From contig JAJFLH010000038.1 in assembly GCA_021772775.1 (NCBI GenBank), positions 1-64,000 of the forward strand: DNA of 64,000 bases, written 5' to 3'. Shown here piece after piece: positions 9,053 to 18,531 of this stretch (positions are counted from its first letter, which is position 1; every line of letters starts with the position of its first letter). This DNA is from Mariprofundus sp. GTDB taxonomy: Bacteria; Pseudomonadota; Zetaproteobacteria; Mariprofundales; Mariprofundaceae. The translations under genes and the position numbers were made by a program. The notes beneath the pieces were generated by a model that saw only the letters and a list, made by a program, of their open reading frames with translations, was not told the origin of the DNA and did not search any database.

Positions 9053-10390
9053 ATGGCCAACTCTGCAGCAGGCTCTATGGGCGGTTTTGGCAATATTGGT
9101 AAAATTCCTGAGCTAAAAACCCGTATCTTATTTACACTAGGGATGTTGATTGTGTTCCGTATTGGCGCACATATCCCGGTACCTGGTATTGATGCAGGGG
9201 TACTGGCTCAATTTTTTAGTCAGGCTCAAGGTTCATTGTTGGGTATGTTTGATATGTTTTCCGGTGGAGCGCTTTCACGGCTTACTATCTTTGCTTTAGG
9301 TATCATGCCATACATTTCAGCTGCAATTATTATTCAGTTGATGACCGTTGTGTCTCCGAAACTGGAACAGCTCAAGAAAGAGGGCGAATCTGGTCGACGT
9401 AAAATTACTGAGTATACACGTTACGGTACACTGTTTCTGGCGACATTCCAGGCCATAGGGATCTCTATTGGTTTGGAACAGTTTACTGTGGCAGGTCAAT
9501 CGGTGGTGATTGATCCTGGTTTGGCTTTTAGAGCAATGACTGTAGTAACACTTGTGACAGGAACTATGTTCCTAATGTGGGTGGGTGAACAGATCACTGA
9601 GCGTGGTATTGGTAACGGGATCTCTTTGATCATCTTTGCAGGTATTGCAGCAGGTCTACCTGCAGCTGTTGGTGGAACATTGGAGTTGGCACGTACTGGT
9701 GAGTATTCACCGTTCACAGTCTTGTTGCTTTTTGCTATGACACTGTTGGTGACAGCACTAGTTGTTTGGTTTGAGAGAGCGCAACGTCGCATTCCGATTC
9801 AGTATGCCAAACGTCAGGTGGGTAACCGTCTATATGGTGGTAAGTCCTCTTTCCTGCCGTTGAAAGTCAATACTGCTGGTGTGATTCCTCCAATCTTTGC
9901 ATCTTCTTTGATCTTGCTGCCAGCAACATTTGCGCAGTTCACCAAGAACACTGAAGGCTTTGCATGGTTGGGTGACATCTCGGCGATTCTTTCACCGGGG
10001 GCATGGTTATACATGCTTCTCTTCACTGCCTTGGTTGTTTTCTTCTGTTTCTTTTATACGGCTATCGTCTTTAATCCTAAAGATACAGCTGACAACCTGA
10101 AGAAGAATGGTGGTTTTATTCCGGGTATTCGTCCTGGTAAGAAGACCGCTGACTATGTTGATAGTGTTTTAACGCGTATTACAGTCGTTGGTGCAGCATA
10201 TGTGAGTCTGGTTTGTCTGTTGCCTGAATGGTTAATCTCCGAGTTGTCGGTGCCGTTCTATTTTGGTGGTACATCGTTATTGATCGTCGTGGTCGTAACT
10301 ATGGATACTATGGGACAGATTCAATCGCATTTGATGAGTCATCAATACGAAGGTTTGATGAAGAAAGCCCGTCTGAAGAAAGGTAAGTGA
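9053..10390 (+). CDS. secY: Preprotein translocase subunit SecY
   Basis: The 445-residue SecY is the channel of the Sec translocase in the inner membrane and works with SecE, SecG and SecA. About ten hydrophobic segments are spread along it. The plug region ([20 protein letters not shown]) and the cytosolic loop with [14 protein letters not shown] near residue 245 are conserved. The stop overlaps the adk start by one base. Confidence 0.98.
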   Translation: MANSAAGSMGGFGNIGKIPELKTRILFTLGMLIVFRIGAHIPVPGIDAGVLAQFFSQAQGSLLGMFDMFSGGALSRLTIFALGIMPYISAAIIIQLMTVVSPKLEQLKKEGESGRRKITEYTRYGTLFLATFQAIGISIGLEQFTVAGQSVVIDPGLAFRAMTVVTLVTGTMFLMWVGEQITERGIGNGISLIIFAGIAAGLPAAVGGTLELARTGEYSPFTVLLLFAMTLLVTALVVWFERAQRRIPIQYAKRQVGNRLYGGKSSFLPLKVNTAGVIPPIFASSLILLPATFAQFTKNTEGFAWLGDISAILSPGAWLYMLLFTALVVFFCFFYTAIVFNPKDTADNLKKNGGFIPGIRPGKKTADYVDSVLTRITVVGAAYVSLVCLLPEWLISELSVPFYFGGTSLLIVVVVTMDTMGQIQSHLMSHQYEGLMKKARLKKGK

Positions 10391-11025
10391 TGAATCTTGT
10401 ATTATTTGGACCACCAGGTGTCGGTAAAGGCACGCAAGGCGAGAAGATAGCCTCAGAGAAGGGCATGGTGCATTTGGCCATGGGTGACATCTTGCGTGCA
10501 GCAGTACGTGATGGAACAGATGCAGGTATCAAAGCAAAAGGTTTCATGGATGCCGGGAAACTGGTTCCTGATGACGTTGTTGTAGCTATGATTGAAGATA
10601 AAATCGTTGCCGGTGTTGGCTCTGGTTTTTTGCTTGATGGCTTTCCACGTAACGTGCCACAGGCTGAAGCATTGGCTGCAATGCTCAATAAACATGGTTT
10701 GAAAATTGATCGTACCATCTTTATGGATGCACCTGAAGATAACTTGTTAAAACGTCTTTGTGGCCGATTAATTTGCAGGGCTTGCGGTTTTGGATTTCAT
10801 AGGCAGTATTCGCCGCCCCTAAAATCAGGGTGCTGTGATCGCTGCGATGGTGAGCTTTATCAACGTGAAGATGATCGCGAAGATGTGATTGCAAATCGTT
10901 TGCATGTGTATCGTGATCAAACTGCTCCGCTTTTGGATTACTATCAGCATCAGGAAGGCTTCTGTAAGCTTGATGCAGGTGGAGAAATGGATGTGGTTTA
11001 CGCTGCATTAAAAAAGTTAGTTTAA
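10390..11025 (+). CDS. adk: Adenylate kinase, zinc-type lid
   Basis: The 211-residue enzyme interconverts ATP + AMP and two ADP. The P-loop GPPGVGKGT is at residues 7-15, and LLDGFPRN near 81-88 belongs to the core. The lid domain has C129-x2-C132 and C149-x2-C152, the zinc-binding variant seen in many Gram-positive and some proteobacterial enzymes. The frame is open from GTG 10387, but ATG 10390, overlapping the secY stop as TGATG, is the natural start. Its place between secY and infA is not the gammaproteobacterial order. Confidence 0.97.
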   Translation: MNLVLFGPPGVGKGTQGEKIASEKGMVHLAMGDILRAAVRDGTDAGIKAKGFMDAGKLVPDDVVVAMIEDKIVAGVGSGFLLDGFPRNVPQAEALAAMLNKHGLKIDRTIFMDAPEDNLLKRLCGRLICRACGFGFHRQYSPPLKSGCCDRCDGELYQREDDREDVIANRLHVYRDQTAPLLDYYQHQEGFCKLDAGGEMDVVYAALKKLV

Positions 11026-11065
11026 AGTTTAATAAATAGTAAAGAACGGGTGGTAGAGACACAGC

Positions 11066-11284
11066 ATGGCTAAAGAAGATATTATTGAGATGTCCGGGGA
11101 AGTGGTTGAAAAGCTTCCAAATGCCATGTTCAAAGTGAAACTAGAAAACAAACATGAATTATTGTGTACGATTTCTGGAAAAATGCGTAAGTATTATATT
11201 CGCATTCTGCCTGGTGACAAGGTAACGGTGGAGATTTCACCTTACGATTTATCACGTGGCCGAATCAGCTACCGCGAGAAATAA
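11066..11284 (+). CDS. infA: Translation initiation factor IF-1
   Basis: The 72-residue OB-fold protein blocks the A site during initiation. [20 protein letters not shown] and the C-terminal [12 protein letters not shown] are standard. It lies 40 bases after adk and 53 before rpmJ, the widest gap in this part of the cluster. No clear promoter is visible in either gap. Confidence 0.97.
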   Translation: MAKEDIIEMSGEVVEKLPNAMFKVKLENKHELLCTISGKMRKYYIRILPGDKVTVEISPYDLSRGRISYREK

Positions 11285-11337
11285 GTTACCGCAAAAATAA
11301 TCGGTTTCCGATTTAGTAATTGTAGGAGGTGCCAGAC

Positions 11338-11451
11338 GTGAAAGTCCGAGCATCAGTTAAGAAAATGTGTAATAAGTGTCGTGTGATTCGTCGTAAAGGC
11401 GTAGTTCGTATTATTTGCGAAAATGCGCGTCACAAACAGCGTCAAGGTTAA
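11338..11451 (+). CDS. rpmJ: 50S ribosomal protein L36, zinc-binding type
   Basis: A 37-codon gene with a GTG start at 11338, preceded by AGGAGG at 11325-11330. The product begins [20 protein letters not shown] and ends RHKQRQG. C11, C14, C27 and H32 form the zinc site of the cysteine-containing L36. It is the smallest ribosomal protein and lies 11 bases before rpsM, as in many bacteria. Confidence 0.96.
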   Translation: MKVRASVKKMCNKCRVIRRKGVVRIICENARHKQRQG

Positions 11452-11462
11452 GGAGGCTACAA

Positions 11463-11831
11463 GTGGCTCGTATCGCCGGTGTAAATATTCCGACTCAAAA
11501 ACGCGTTGAAATTGCGTTGACCTATATCTATGGTATTGGTTTAACCAGTTCAAAGCAGATTTTGACCAAAGCAGGTATCAGCGCAGAAATGCGTGTGAAA
11601 GACCTGACTGATGGTGATGTCGATAAAATTCGTAATGTCATTGATGCAGACTTTAATGTTGAAGGTGATCTTCGTCGTGAAGTTACAATGAATATCAAAC
11701 GTTTGACCGATCTGGGTTGTTACCGTGGCTTGCGCCATCGTAAAGGACTTCCTGTTCGTGGTCAGCGCAGTAAAACAAATGCTCGCACTGTTAAAGGCCC
11801 TCGCCGTACAGTTGCTGGCAAGAAGAAGTAG
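11463..11831 (+). CDS. rpsM: 30S ribosomal protein S13
   Basis: The 122-residue S13 bridges the subunits and contacts P-site t[22 protein letters not shown] and the C-terminal [20 protein letters not shown] are diagnostic. The frame is open upstream to 11415 inside rpmJ. GTG 11463 fits the family start and follows AAGGAGG at 11450-11456. Confidence 0.97.
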   Translation: MARIAGVNIPTQKRVEIALTYIYGIGLTSSKQILTKAGISAEMRVKDLTDGDVDKIRNVIDADFNVEGDLRREVTMNIKRLTDLGCYRGLRHRKGLPVRGQRSKTNARTVKGPRRTVAGKKK

Positions 11832-11841
11832 GGGATAAAGC

Positions 11842-12246
11842 ATGGCTGCACCTAAAAGAGCTGCTAAAGCTGCTGTGACCAAGAAACGCGTACGCAAGAA
11901 TATTGCAAACGCTGTTGTTCACATTAAAGCAAGCTTTAACAATACAATTATTACATTTACCGATGATGCAGGAAACGCAATCTGCTGGGCAACCAGTGGC
12001 GCTTCCGGCTTCAAAGGATCTCGCAAAAGCACACCATTTGCTGCACAGGTAGCTGCTGAAGAAGCTGCACGTAAAGCAATGGATCACGGTGTTAAGAACT
12101 GTTCCGTATTGGTTCGTGGCCCAGGTAGTGGACGTGAGTCTGCGTTGCGTGCGATTGCTGCTGTTGGCATCAATGTTACGACCATCCGTGATGTTACCCC
12201 TATCCCACATAATGGATGCCGGCCGCCTAAGCGCCGCCGCGTTTAG
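11842..12246 (+). CDS. rpsK: 30S ribosomal protein S11
   Basis: The 134-residue S11 lies on the 30S platform near the mRNA exit. The [16 protein letters not shown] core and the C-terminal signature [20 protein letters not shown] with RRRV are present. A slightly extended lysine/alanine-rich N-terminus precedes the core. rpsD follows after 11 bases. Confidence 0.97.
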   Translation: MAAPKRAAKAAVTKKRVRKNIANAVVHIKASFNNTIITFTDDAGNAICWATSGASGFKGSRKSTPFAAQVAAEEAARKAMDHGVKNCSVLVRGPGSGRESALRAIAAVGINVTTIRDVTPIPHNGCRPPKRRRV

Positions 12247-12257
12247 GAGTTTATTAA

Positions 12258-12887
12258 ATGGCACGTTATTTGGAAGCTAAATGTCGCTTATGTCGACGTG
12301 AAGGCGAAAAACTTTATATCAAGGGCAGCAAATGCTATTCGGACAAATGTCCAATCGAGCGTCGTCCTTATGCGCCTGGTATGCACGGTCAGAATCGTCG
12401 TACCAAAGTCTCTGACTATGGTTTGCAGCTGCGTGAAAAGCAGAAAGTTAAGCGTATTTATGGTTTGCAGGAAAAGCAGTTCTTGGCTTATTTCCAGGAC
12501 GCTGACCGTATGCCTGGCATCACCGGCTTGAACCTGTTGCAGCTGATTGAATCTCGCCTGGACAATGTGATCTATCGCATGGGTCTGGCTAGTTCTCGTA
12601 CTGAAGCACGTCAGATTGTACGCCATAAATTGGTTAAGGTAGATGGTCGGATTGCAAACATCCCATCTCTACGTGTTGGTACTGGTTCTCGTTTGGAACT
12701 AGTTGATGCAGCCAAAGAGCATCTGCGTATCAATGCTGCTGCTGAATCTGCGGGTAACCGTGGAACTGCTGAGTGGATGGATGTTGATTTGCCAACCCGT
12801 CAGGGTACATATCGTGAGCTTCCAGCTCGTGATCAGTTGGATCAGGGTATCCGTGAACAACTGATTGTCGAACTTTATTCCAAGTAA
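12258..12887 (+). CDS. rpsD: 30S ribosomal protein S4, cysteine-containing form
   Basis: The 209-residue S4 is a primary 16S rRNA binder and, in enterobacteria, the translational repressor of the alpha operon. The N-terminal CRLCRREG and CYSDKC cysteines (residues 9, 12, 26, 31) form a zinc site. The S4 domain (ESRLDNVIYRMGLASSRTEA) follows near residue 95-120. It sits between rpsK and rpoA, 17 bases before the latter. Confidence 0.97.
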   Translation: MARYLEAKCRLCRREGEKLYIKGSKCYSDKCPIERRPYAPGMHGQNRRTKVSDYGLQLREKQKVKRIYGLQEKQFLAYFQDADRMPGITGLNLLQLIESRLDNVIYRMGLASSRTEARQIVRHKLVKVDGRIANIPSLRVGTGSRLELVDAAKEHLRINAAAESAGNRGTAEWMDVDLPTRQGTYRELPARDQLDQGIREQLIVELYSK

Positions 12888-12904
12888 TCATTGAGGATCA
12901 TTTC

Positions 12905-13882
12905 ATGCAATTGATTAATCCGCGCAATATCAGCGTTGAAGAGAAAATACCCGGACGTTCTGCCAAGCTCGTATTCGAACCATTAGAACGCGGCTATGGT
13001 ACAACCATCGGTAACGGCTTGCGTCGTATGCTGCTGTCATCCCTACCTGGTGCAGCTGTTACATCTGTAACATTTGATGGTGTAGCGCATGAATATGATA
13101 CCATTAAAGGTGTTCGTGAAGATGTCATGGATATTATCCTGACTCTGAAAGAGCTCGATATTCGTATGGAAGGTGATGATGCTTCTGTCATTACTCTGGA
13201 TGTTAAAGGCTCATCAATTGTAACTGCTGGTGACATTCAGTGTCCTGGTGGATTGATGGTACTTAATCCTGAGTTGGTTTTAGCTCATCTGAATGATGAT
13301 GGTCACCTTAAGATTGAAGCTGTTGTAGAAAAAGGACGTGGATACGATGCTGCGAGTGAACGTCAAATTGAAGAGCGCGCTGTTGGCTCGCTGTTAGTTG
13401 ATGCTTCTTTCTCTCCAATCCGTCGTGTAGCGAACCGTGTTGAATCAGCACGTGTTGGCCAACGTACGAACTATGATAAGCTAATCATGGAAATCGAAAC
13501 CAATGGTTCGTTAACACCACAGGAAGCGATCAATGAAGCTGCTGCTATTCTTGAGCAACAGCTGGCTGTATTCGTTGATTTCTCTGCTGTAAATGAAGCT
13601 GTTGTAGAAGAAGAAACGGATGACAGTCTTGATAATCTATTGGCCCAGCCAATTGAGCATCTCGACCTTTCTGTTCGTTCTATGAACTGCTTGAAATCTG
13701 ATGATGTATTCCGCGTCGGTGATCTGGTGCAGCGTAATGAGCAAGAAATGCTTCGTACGCCAAACTTTGGTCGCAAGTCCTTGAATGAAATCAAAGAAGT
13801 ACTGGAAAACATGGGCCTTGAACTGGGCATGGAATTGACCAACTGGCCACCGCAAGAAGAAGCGGAAGCGCTGGAAGACTGA
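12905..13882 (+). CDS. rpoA: RNA polymerase alpha subunit
   Basis: The 325-residue alpha subunit nucleates RNA polymerase assembly and contacts upstream promoter DNA and activators. The N-terminal domain (about 1-230) has GYGTTIGNGLRRMLLSSLPGAA. A short acidic linker follows, then the C-terminal domain (about 245-325) with LDLSVRSMNCLK and LGRKSLNEIK-like helices (seen as FGRKSLNEIKEVL). It is the next-to-last gene of the alpha operon. Confidence 0.98.
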   Translation: MQLINPRNISVEEKIPGRSAKLVFEPLERGYGTTIGNGLRRMLLSSLPGAAVTSVTFDGVAHEYDTIKGVREDVMDIILTLKELDIRMEGDDASVITLDVKGSSIVTAGDIQCPGGLMVLNPELVLAHLNDDGHLKIEAVVEKGRGYDAASERQIEERAVGSLLVDASFSPIRRVANRVESARVGQRTNYDKLIMEIETNGSLTPQEAINEAAAILEQQLAVFVDFSAVNEAVVEEETDDSLDNLLAQPIEHLDLSVRSMNCLKSDDVFRVGDLVQRNEQEMLRTPNFGRKSLNEIKEVLENMGLELGMELTNWPPQEEAEALED

Positions 13883-13905
13883 TTTAGGATAAAGAGGATA
13901 AATAG

Positions 13906-14298
13906 ATGAGACATCGTAAACATCGTGGTTCCCTGGGGCTGGTCTCTGGCCATCGCCGTGCACTATTGGCTAACCTTGCTACAGCATTGTTGACCCATGG
14001 TCGCATTGAAACAACAGAAGCAAAAGCACGCGTATTGCGTCCATATGCTGAAAAGCTGATCTCCTTGGGTAAACGTGGTGATTTACATGCCCGTCGTCAG
14101 GCGCTGGCAAAATTGCGTTATCGCCCGATTGTAGATCATCTGTTCGGTGATGTTGCAACAGCATGCTCTGATCGTGTTGGTGGTTACACTCGCATTATCA
14201 AGACTGGTTACCGTGCTGGTGATGCTGCTCCAATGGCTGTCATTGAACTGGTTGATCAAGTCACAGTAGCTGAAATTGTAGAAGCAGAAGAAGTATAA
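13906..14298 (+). CDS. rplQ: 50S ribosomal protein L17
   Basis: The 130-residue L17 lies at the tunnel exit region. The start [20 protein letters not shown] and the repeated glycine/arginine segment [20 protein letters not shown] are diagnostic. It is the last gene of the translation cluster and is followed within 25 bases by a strong intrinsic terminator. Confidence 0.97.
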   Translation: MRHRKHRGSLGLVSGHRRALLANLATALLTHGRIETTEAKARVLRPYAEKLISLGKRGDLHARRQALAKLRYRPIVDHLFGDVATACSDRVGGYTRIIKTGYRAGDAAPMAVIELVDQVTVAEIVEAEEV

Positions 14299-14321
14299 AG
14301 CTCCTTCACAACTGATTATTC

Positions 14322-14353
14322 AAAAGGCTCCGCATTGCGGGGCCTTTTTTTTG
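14322..14353 (+). terminator. Intrinsic terminator of the ribosomal cluster
   Basis: A GC-rich hairpin, AAAGGCTCCGC then ATT then GCGGGGCCTTT, is followed by a run of eight T. It starts 24 bases after the rplQ stop. It is the first convincing terminator after tuf, so the whole cluster from the window start may be one long read-through unit, perhaps with internal promoters that I cannot see. Confidence 0.92.
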
Positions 14354-14913
14354 TTGATTTTAAAAGGAAATTATAAGAATTGTTTAGAGTTTGTTGTAAG
14401 ATAAACTGTCATGCAGGTTCCTATCAAAAAGCGATATTGAGCGTTAAATAGATAGTTTTTGACATAAATGATAGATATATAAATATGTCGCCGATGTCTA
14501 ATCTGATGCATTTCACTCGTGGGTAATAAAGATAGATAGTGCGAGTCTGCTATATAAACTATAGATCGTTGCAGTTGAGTTTATGATCGTGCATTAGAAG
14601 AATTGAATGGTTGAGTGTAGTGCTAGAAGGAAAAGCTGATACAGCGGAATATGGCTCTGTTCACATTCGCTCAAAGCTATGCCATCCCCGTTGTTGTTTA
14701 GTTCATAGTGTTGATAGACTAGGCAAGAGTTCGTTTCAACGTCTCGATAAAAGAAACGAGTCAAAGCACTCTTACCCTTATGTTGGAAGAAAACATGGAA
14801 GGAATCGCTTATACCGTTAACGTTTCATCAGATGAGAAGTCGTCGAGGCATGGCTTTTTCGTAGGCTACTGATGAATAGCTTAAGCGGCTATTCAGAGAG
14901 CTTTCAGTTCAGA
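14354..14913. other. Gene-free interval between rplQ and the yciB-like gene
   Basis: About 560 AT-rich bases with no convincing gene. One frame is open on the plus strand (14611-14820), but it lacks a ribosome-binding site and its translation has the character of random sequence. A short inverted repeat, TGAATAGC / GCTATTCA, lies at 14873-14895 just past the end of the minus-strand gene. It has no T-run, so it is only a weak candidate for a transcript end. I see no tRNA or known regulatory RNA here. Confidence 0.5.
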
Positions 14914-15468
14914 TTATGATTCAGGTTTGGAGTCGTTCTGAGCTTCTTTGAGATAAGGCATGAGATAAATACTTTGCAGGATGATGAATGCGAATGTCAA
15001 ACCCATCAGACCGAATAGTTTAAAGTTGACCCAGGTGTCGGTGTCGAATGAAAAAGCAACGTAGATATTTAGAGCTCCGAGAGCGATAAAGAACAGTGCC
15101 CAGGCGATGTTTAACTTTGTCCATACGAGTGAGGGCAGGTTGATGGTGGAACCCATCATGCGTTCAACGATGGTTTTCTTACCGATAAATTGGGAGCCGA
15201 TGAATATGACCGCAAACAGCCAGTTGATGGCGGTTGGTTTCCACTTGATAAAGTTCTCATCCTGTAGGTAGAGGGTTAGTCCACCGAAGATAGCGACCAG
15301 TACCAGTGTAATAACATGTGACTTTTCAAAATGTCCATTCATTAATCGGTGGGCAATAGTCTGCACCGCGCAGGCTGCAATCAATACAGCTGTAGCAGCA
15401 TAAATATCTACCATCTTATAAACTACAAAAAATAGTATAACGGGGAGGAAATCAAACATCATTTTCAT
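14914..15468 (-). CDS. yciB: YciB-family inner-membrane septation protein
   Basis: The product has about 184 residues and five or six hydrophobic segments, the size and pattern of YciB (also called septation protein A or IspZ). MFDFLPVILFF near the start and the NWLFAVIFIGSQFIGKK region are typical of the family. YciB is an inner-membrane protein linked to envelope synthesis and division in enterobacteria. The frame runs 17 codons further upstream, but ATG 15468 starts the recognised family sequence. It stands alone, head-to-head with the lipase-like gene. Confidence 0.85.
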   Translation of the reverse strand: MKMMFDFLPVILFFVVYKMVDIYAATAVLIAACAVQTIAHRLMNGHFEKSHVITLVLVAIFGGLTLYLQDENFIKWKPTAINWLFAVIFIGSQFIGKKTIVERMMGSTINLPSLVWTKLNIAWALFFIALGALNIYVAFSFDTDTWVNFKLFGLMGLTFAFIILQSIYLMPYLKEAQNDSKPES

Positions 15469-15554
15469 GCGTCTCATACGACCACATGTATCACCAATTG
15501 CCAAGTCTGTTGATTTCACTGTTTGGCATAGCTGGAGGAATCGGTAATGATTCG

Positions 15555-16706
15555 ATGATGATGCGCTTGTTTCTCCTTATTCCAACGATTACTACGCTGT
15601 TGATAACATCCTCCTGTACAATGAAGACAAGTGAAGAGGTAACGGCTAATCTGTGGTCCAACTGGGTTAAGGCTGAAGAACAGATGCAGCAAGACTTTCC
15701 TGATGCCCCCCCTTTGATTCTAGTGCATGGCTGGAATGGTGACGAAGGTACATGGCCAGCACCGGATCGCTTGATAGCTCTTGAGATGATGCTTCAGCGG
15801 GATATTTTTCTATTTACCTATCGCACCGCGATTTACCCCAATCGCTTCCCGCCGTTGGAGGTGATCGAAGAGCAGTTCGATCAATACCTCGCACCATTTA
15901 CGCAAGTCGACGTCATTGCGCATAGCATGGGTGGATTAATGGTGCGCCACTATCTTTCTCAACATAGTGATTCCCCTGTTCGGCGGCTGGTTTTTTTGGC
16001 AACGCCACATTTTGGTAGCAATGCGGCGTTGTGGCTGCTTGGCATTGGCAGCACGATGGCAAAAGGAAACATTCAGGCCAATGAAATCCAACCCGGCAGT
16101 GATTTTCTTTGGTTATTAAATTCTGTAGATGGCAGTGAACTTGAGCATGTTGAGGTGCTCAACGCCTATATTCGCAAAGAGTCATTAATTAAAAGTGACT
16201 TGGTGGTACCACAATCGTCATCATATCTGCCATGGGCTGATAATATTACAGTTGCAGGGCCGCACCATACTTTGGGTGAGCGACTTGAGTCGTTCCCTAG
16301 GATATTGGACTTTATCAGCTCTGGTACATTACCTGTTGAGTTTTCGAGTATGCCTGAGCGTAAAGATGCCTGGTTACGTTTCCGTGTTAATCATGCCGGT
16401 AGTAAAGTCAGTGAGAATAATTTTAAAGCTTATGATGCTAGGGGGATTCCTTCACATGCTTATAAGGTGTGCTGCACTATGCGTTCAGGCTTATATGATG
16501 ATGCTGCTTCTCAGACTGTCATCATCGAAAATCTTGAAGCAGGTTTTTCATATTCATTTAGAACTTCAACGGGTAGTAAAACATTGATAATTAAGGCCGA
16601 TGAATTAATGAATGTAGAGCAGCCTGTAAATTTGAAAGAGTTTAGTGTGGATAATGCTGCTGTGGTTGAATCCGTTGACCAGTCTGAGGGTGAGAGAGGG
16701 CAGTAA
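15555..16706 (+). CDS. Lipase-like alpha/beta hydrolase, probable lipoprotein
   Basis: The product has about 383 residues from the first of three ATG codons at 15555. A GGAGGAA site lies 13 bases upstream, which is rather far, so the start is uncertain. A hydrophobic leader ends at C21 (LLITSSC), an imperfect lipobox, so the protein is probably exported and lipid-anchored. The hydrolase fold shows HG at 58-59 (LVHGWNGDEG) and the nucleophile elbow AHSMGG with S124. A possible catalytic histidine lies in AGPHHTLGE. The closest idea is a triacylglycerol lipase or PGAP1-like esterase. The C-terminal 130 residues beyond the fold are unassigned. Confidence 0.75.
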   Translation: MMMRLFLLIPTITTLLITSSCTMKTSEEVTANLWSNWVKAEEQMQQDFPDAPPLILVHGWNGDEGTWPAPDRLIALEMMLQRDIFLFTYRTAIYPNRFPPLEVIEEQFDQYLAPFTQVDVIAHSMGGLMVRHYLSQHSDSPVRRLVFLATPHFGSNAALWLLGIGSTMAKGNIQANEIQPGSDFLWLLNSVDGSELEHVEVLNAYIRKESLIKSDLVVPQSSSYLPWADNITVAGPHHTLGERLESFPRILDFISSGTLPVEFSSMPERKDAWLRFRVNHAGSKVSENNFKAYDARGIPSHAYKVCCTMRSGLYDDAASQTVIIENLEAGFSYSFRTSTGSKTLIIKADELMNVEQPVNLKEFSVDNAAVVESVDQSEGERGQ

Positions 16707-16833
16707 GTTGTCTAGCTTAATTGCTCGTATGCCGACCTTGTCAGCTCGTTCATAAGAATAAAATTGAGTGTGAATTTTATGCCTCCCCCAAGTGAATCTG
16801 TCATAGCGACTAACGGCAGCCTGGTATGTGCGT

Positions 16834-17940
16834 TTAGCTGTCGGCTTGCTTATGCAGGTAAACTGTCTGACTTGGGAAAGCGAATTCCAGTTCCATGTTT
16901 TCAAGTAGCTTCATGATTTCCATGTTCACCTCCTGACGCACTTGTAAGTACTCATCCCAAACCTTGCTGGCCGAGAAATAGTAGAGGAAGATGGATAGAG
17001 AAGAGTCAGCAAACTCATCAAATTTTACCAGTTTATAGTTTTGATCTACCCCTGGATGATTGAGAAGTATGCTCTCAATGCCAGTGATAGCAGCCGCCAT
17101 CTGGGCTGAAGATGTATCGTAAGTCAGGCCGATGCGCATTTTGATGCGGCGTACGTTGCGTGCATCAATATTATCTATCACCATATTAGCTAATGATGAG
17201 TTGGGTACATTGACCAGTGTTTTGGCAAAGGTACGAATGCGGGTGGAGCGGAAGCCGACCTCTTCAACCACACCTTCAAACTCGGATGTTTTGATCCAGT
17301 CGCCGACACGGAATGGGCGGTCTACCAGAATCATGATGGAGCCAAATATATTGGCGATGGTGTCTTTGGCTGCCATGGCTATGGCGATGCCGCCAATACC
17401 TAATGATGCAATCAAGCCAGAGATGGAATAGCCCATGTTTTGTGCAACAACCAATACGGCAGTTAATACCAGGAATATTTTTAGCGTTTTTGCGATAAAT
17501 GGAACCAGTTGATCATCCAGTGATGAATCCGTCTCTCTGGCGCGTGCTGTAAAATAGACAGACAAACCTTGAATCAAACGCCATAAAAACCATACACCAA
17601 TAACGATGGAAATAATGCGTCCGGCATGATCGACAAGAGCGATGATTGGAAAGCTATCTGTGGGAGGATTAAGCAGGTGAACAGAGATCAGTAGACCAAT
17701 CACAAAAATTAACATACTGCCCGGACGTTCGGCAGCTTCAAGTAAGACATTGTCCAGCTGAGTTTCTGTTCGAGAGGTTATTTTTTGCGCAATATTATGG
17801 AAGATGCGGACGATATAGCGCTGCGCAACAACAGTTACAAATAACGCCAATATGGCTAGTAACCAGTGCGCAACAGTGATATCAAGCCAGCTTGTTTCGA
17901 ACCATGCCGTTTCGGTCAGATTAGTCCATAAAGGTTCCAT
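16834..17940 (-). CDS. MscS-family mechanosensitive ion channel
   Basis: The 368-residue protein has an N-terminal membrane region of four or five hydrophobic segments to about residue 190. The MscS beta domain follows, with GIGGIAIAMAAKDTIANIFG as the pore-lining helix and RPFRVGDWIKTSEFEGVVEEV as the signature. The C-terminal alpha/beta part ends near 360. Such channels open under membrane tension and release solutes on osmotic downshock. A good AGGAGG site precedes the ATG. It is convergent with the lipase-like gene, with no clear terminator between them. Confidence 0.9.
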   Translation of the reverse strand: MEPLWTNLTETAWFETSWLDITVAHWLLAILALFVTVVAQRYIVRIFHNIAQKITSRTETQLDNVLLEAAERPGSMLIFVIGLLISVHLLNPPTDSFPIIALVDHAGRIISIVIGVWFLWRLIQGLSVYFTARARETDSSLDDQLVPFIAKTLKIFLVLTAVLVVAQNMGYSISGLIASLGIGGIAIAMAAKDTIANIFGSIMILVDRPFRVGDWIKTSEFEGVVEEVGFRSTRIRTFAKTLVNVPNSSLANMVIDNIDARNVRRIKMRIGLTYDTSSAQMAAAITGIESILLNHPGVDQNYKLVKFDEFADSSLSIFLYYFSASKVWDEYLQVRQEVNMEIMKLLENMELEFAFPSQTVYLHKQADS

Positions 17941-18086
17941 GTTGCCTCCTGTTGCAGGTCAGATCATAGCTGTTGCATCAGAGTGTGCCAGTGCGTTGAA
18001 TGATGTTAGCCAGCATTGACGCCTGTAGGATCTTTTTCTATGCTGTAGATGGTCCAAGGCAATCGGGCAGAGACAGGAGGCGTGTT

Positions 18087-18377
18087 ATGGTTGAATCTGC
18101 AATGCAGGCAATGATTGAAGACTATGATGCCTTAGCTCGATTGATTGGGCAGCGGGTACGCTATTTGAATGAGGAGTACGAAGTCACTGATTTGTTGCCG
18201 GAAGAGGGGTTGTTGATTCTCTCCTCTGATCAAGGCTGCGACGTGCAGGAAGATAGTTATGGCCGAGCCCATCGCCTAGTTCCTAAGCGCCAAAACTTGA
18301 AATTCCGCGATGCGGAAGGCAATCCATCCAGTATTTGGAATGAACTGGCTTTTCTCGATGGGCCACTGCTGCGCTAA
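18087..18377 (+). CDS. Small protein of unknown function (96 aa)
   Basis: I do not recognise this family. The start at 18087 is chosen because AGGAGG lies six bases upstream; the frame is open to 18000 without another site. The product is acidic and soluble, with segments YLNEEYEVTDLLPEEGLLIL and AHRLVPKRQNLKFRDAEGNP that look like small beta strands. No signal peptide or cysteine motif is seen. It is convergent with rodA and 146 bases downstream of the divergent mscS start. Confidence 0.7.
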   Translation: MVESAMQAMIEDYDALARLIGQRVRYLNEEYEVTDLLPEEGLLILSSDQGCDVQEDSYGRAHRLVPKRQNLKFRDAEGNPSSIWNELAFLDGPLLR

Positions 18378-18531
18378 CTGCCTGGAGTCATTTACCGCAG
18401 AGGAAGCAGAGTAGAGACAAGCCAGCATCTGACTGTTTCCCATTGTGGCTATGCGAAAAGTGATGTTGTTCCTGGGAGCCAATGGGTTGAGCTGAACCGT
18501 TACAAGCGAACCCGATGTTTCACTCTTTGAG

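Noticed and set aside
14611-14820. 69-codon open frame in the gap after the ribosomal cluster
   Set aside because: No ribosome-binding site, no recognisable sequence, and composition like random DNA.
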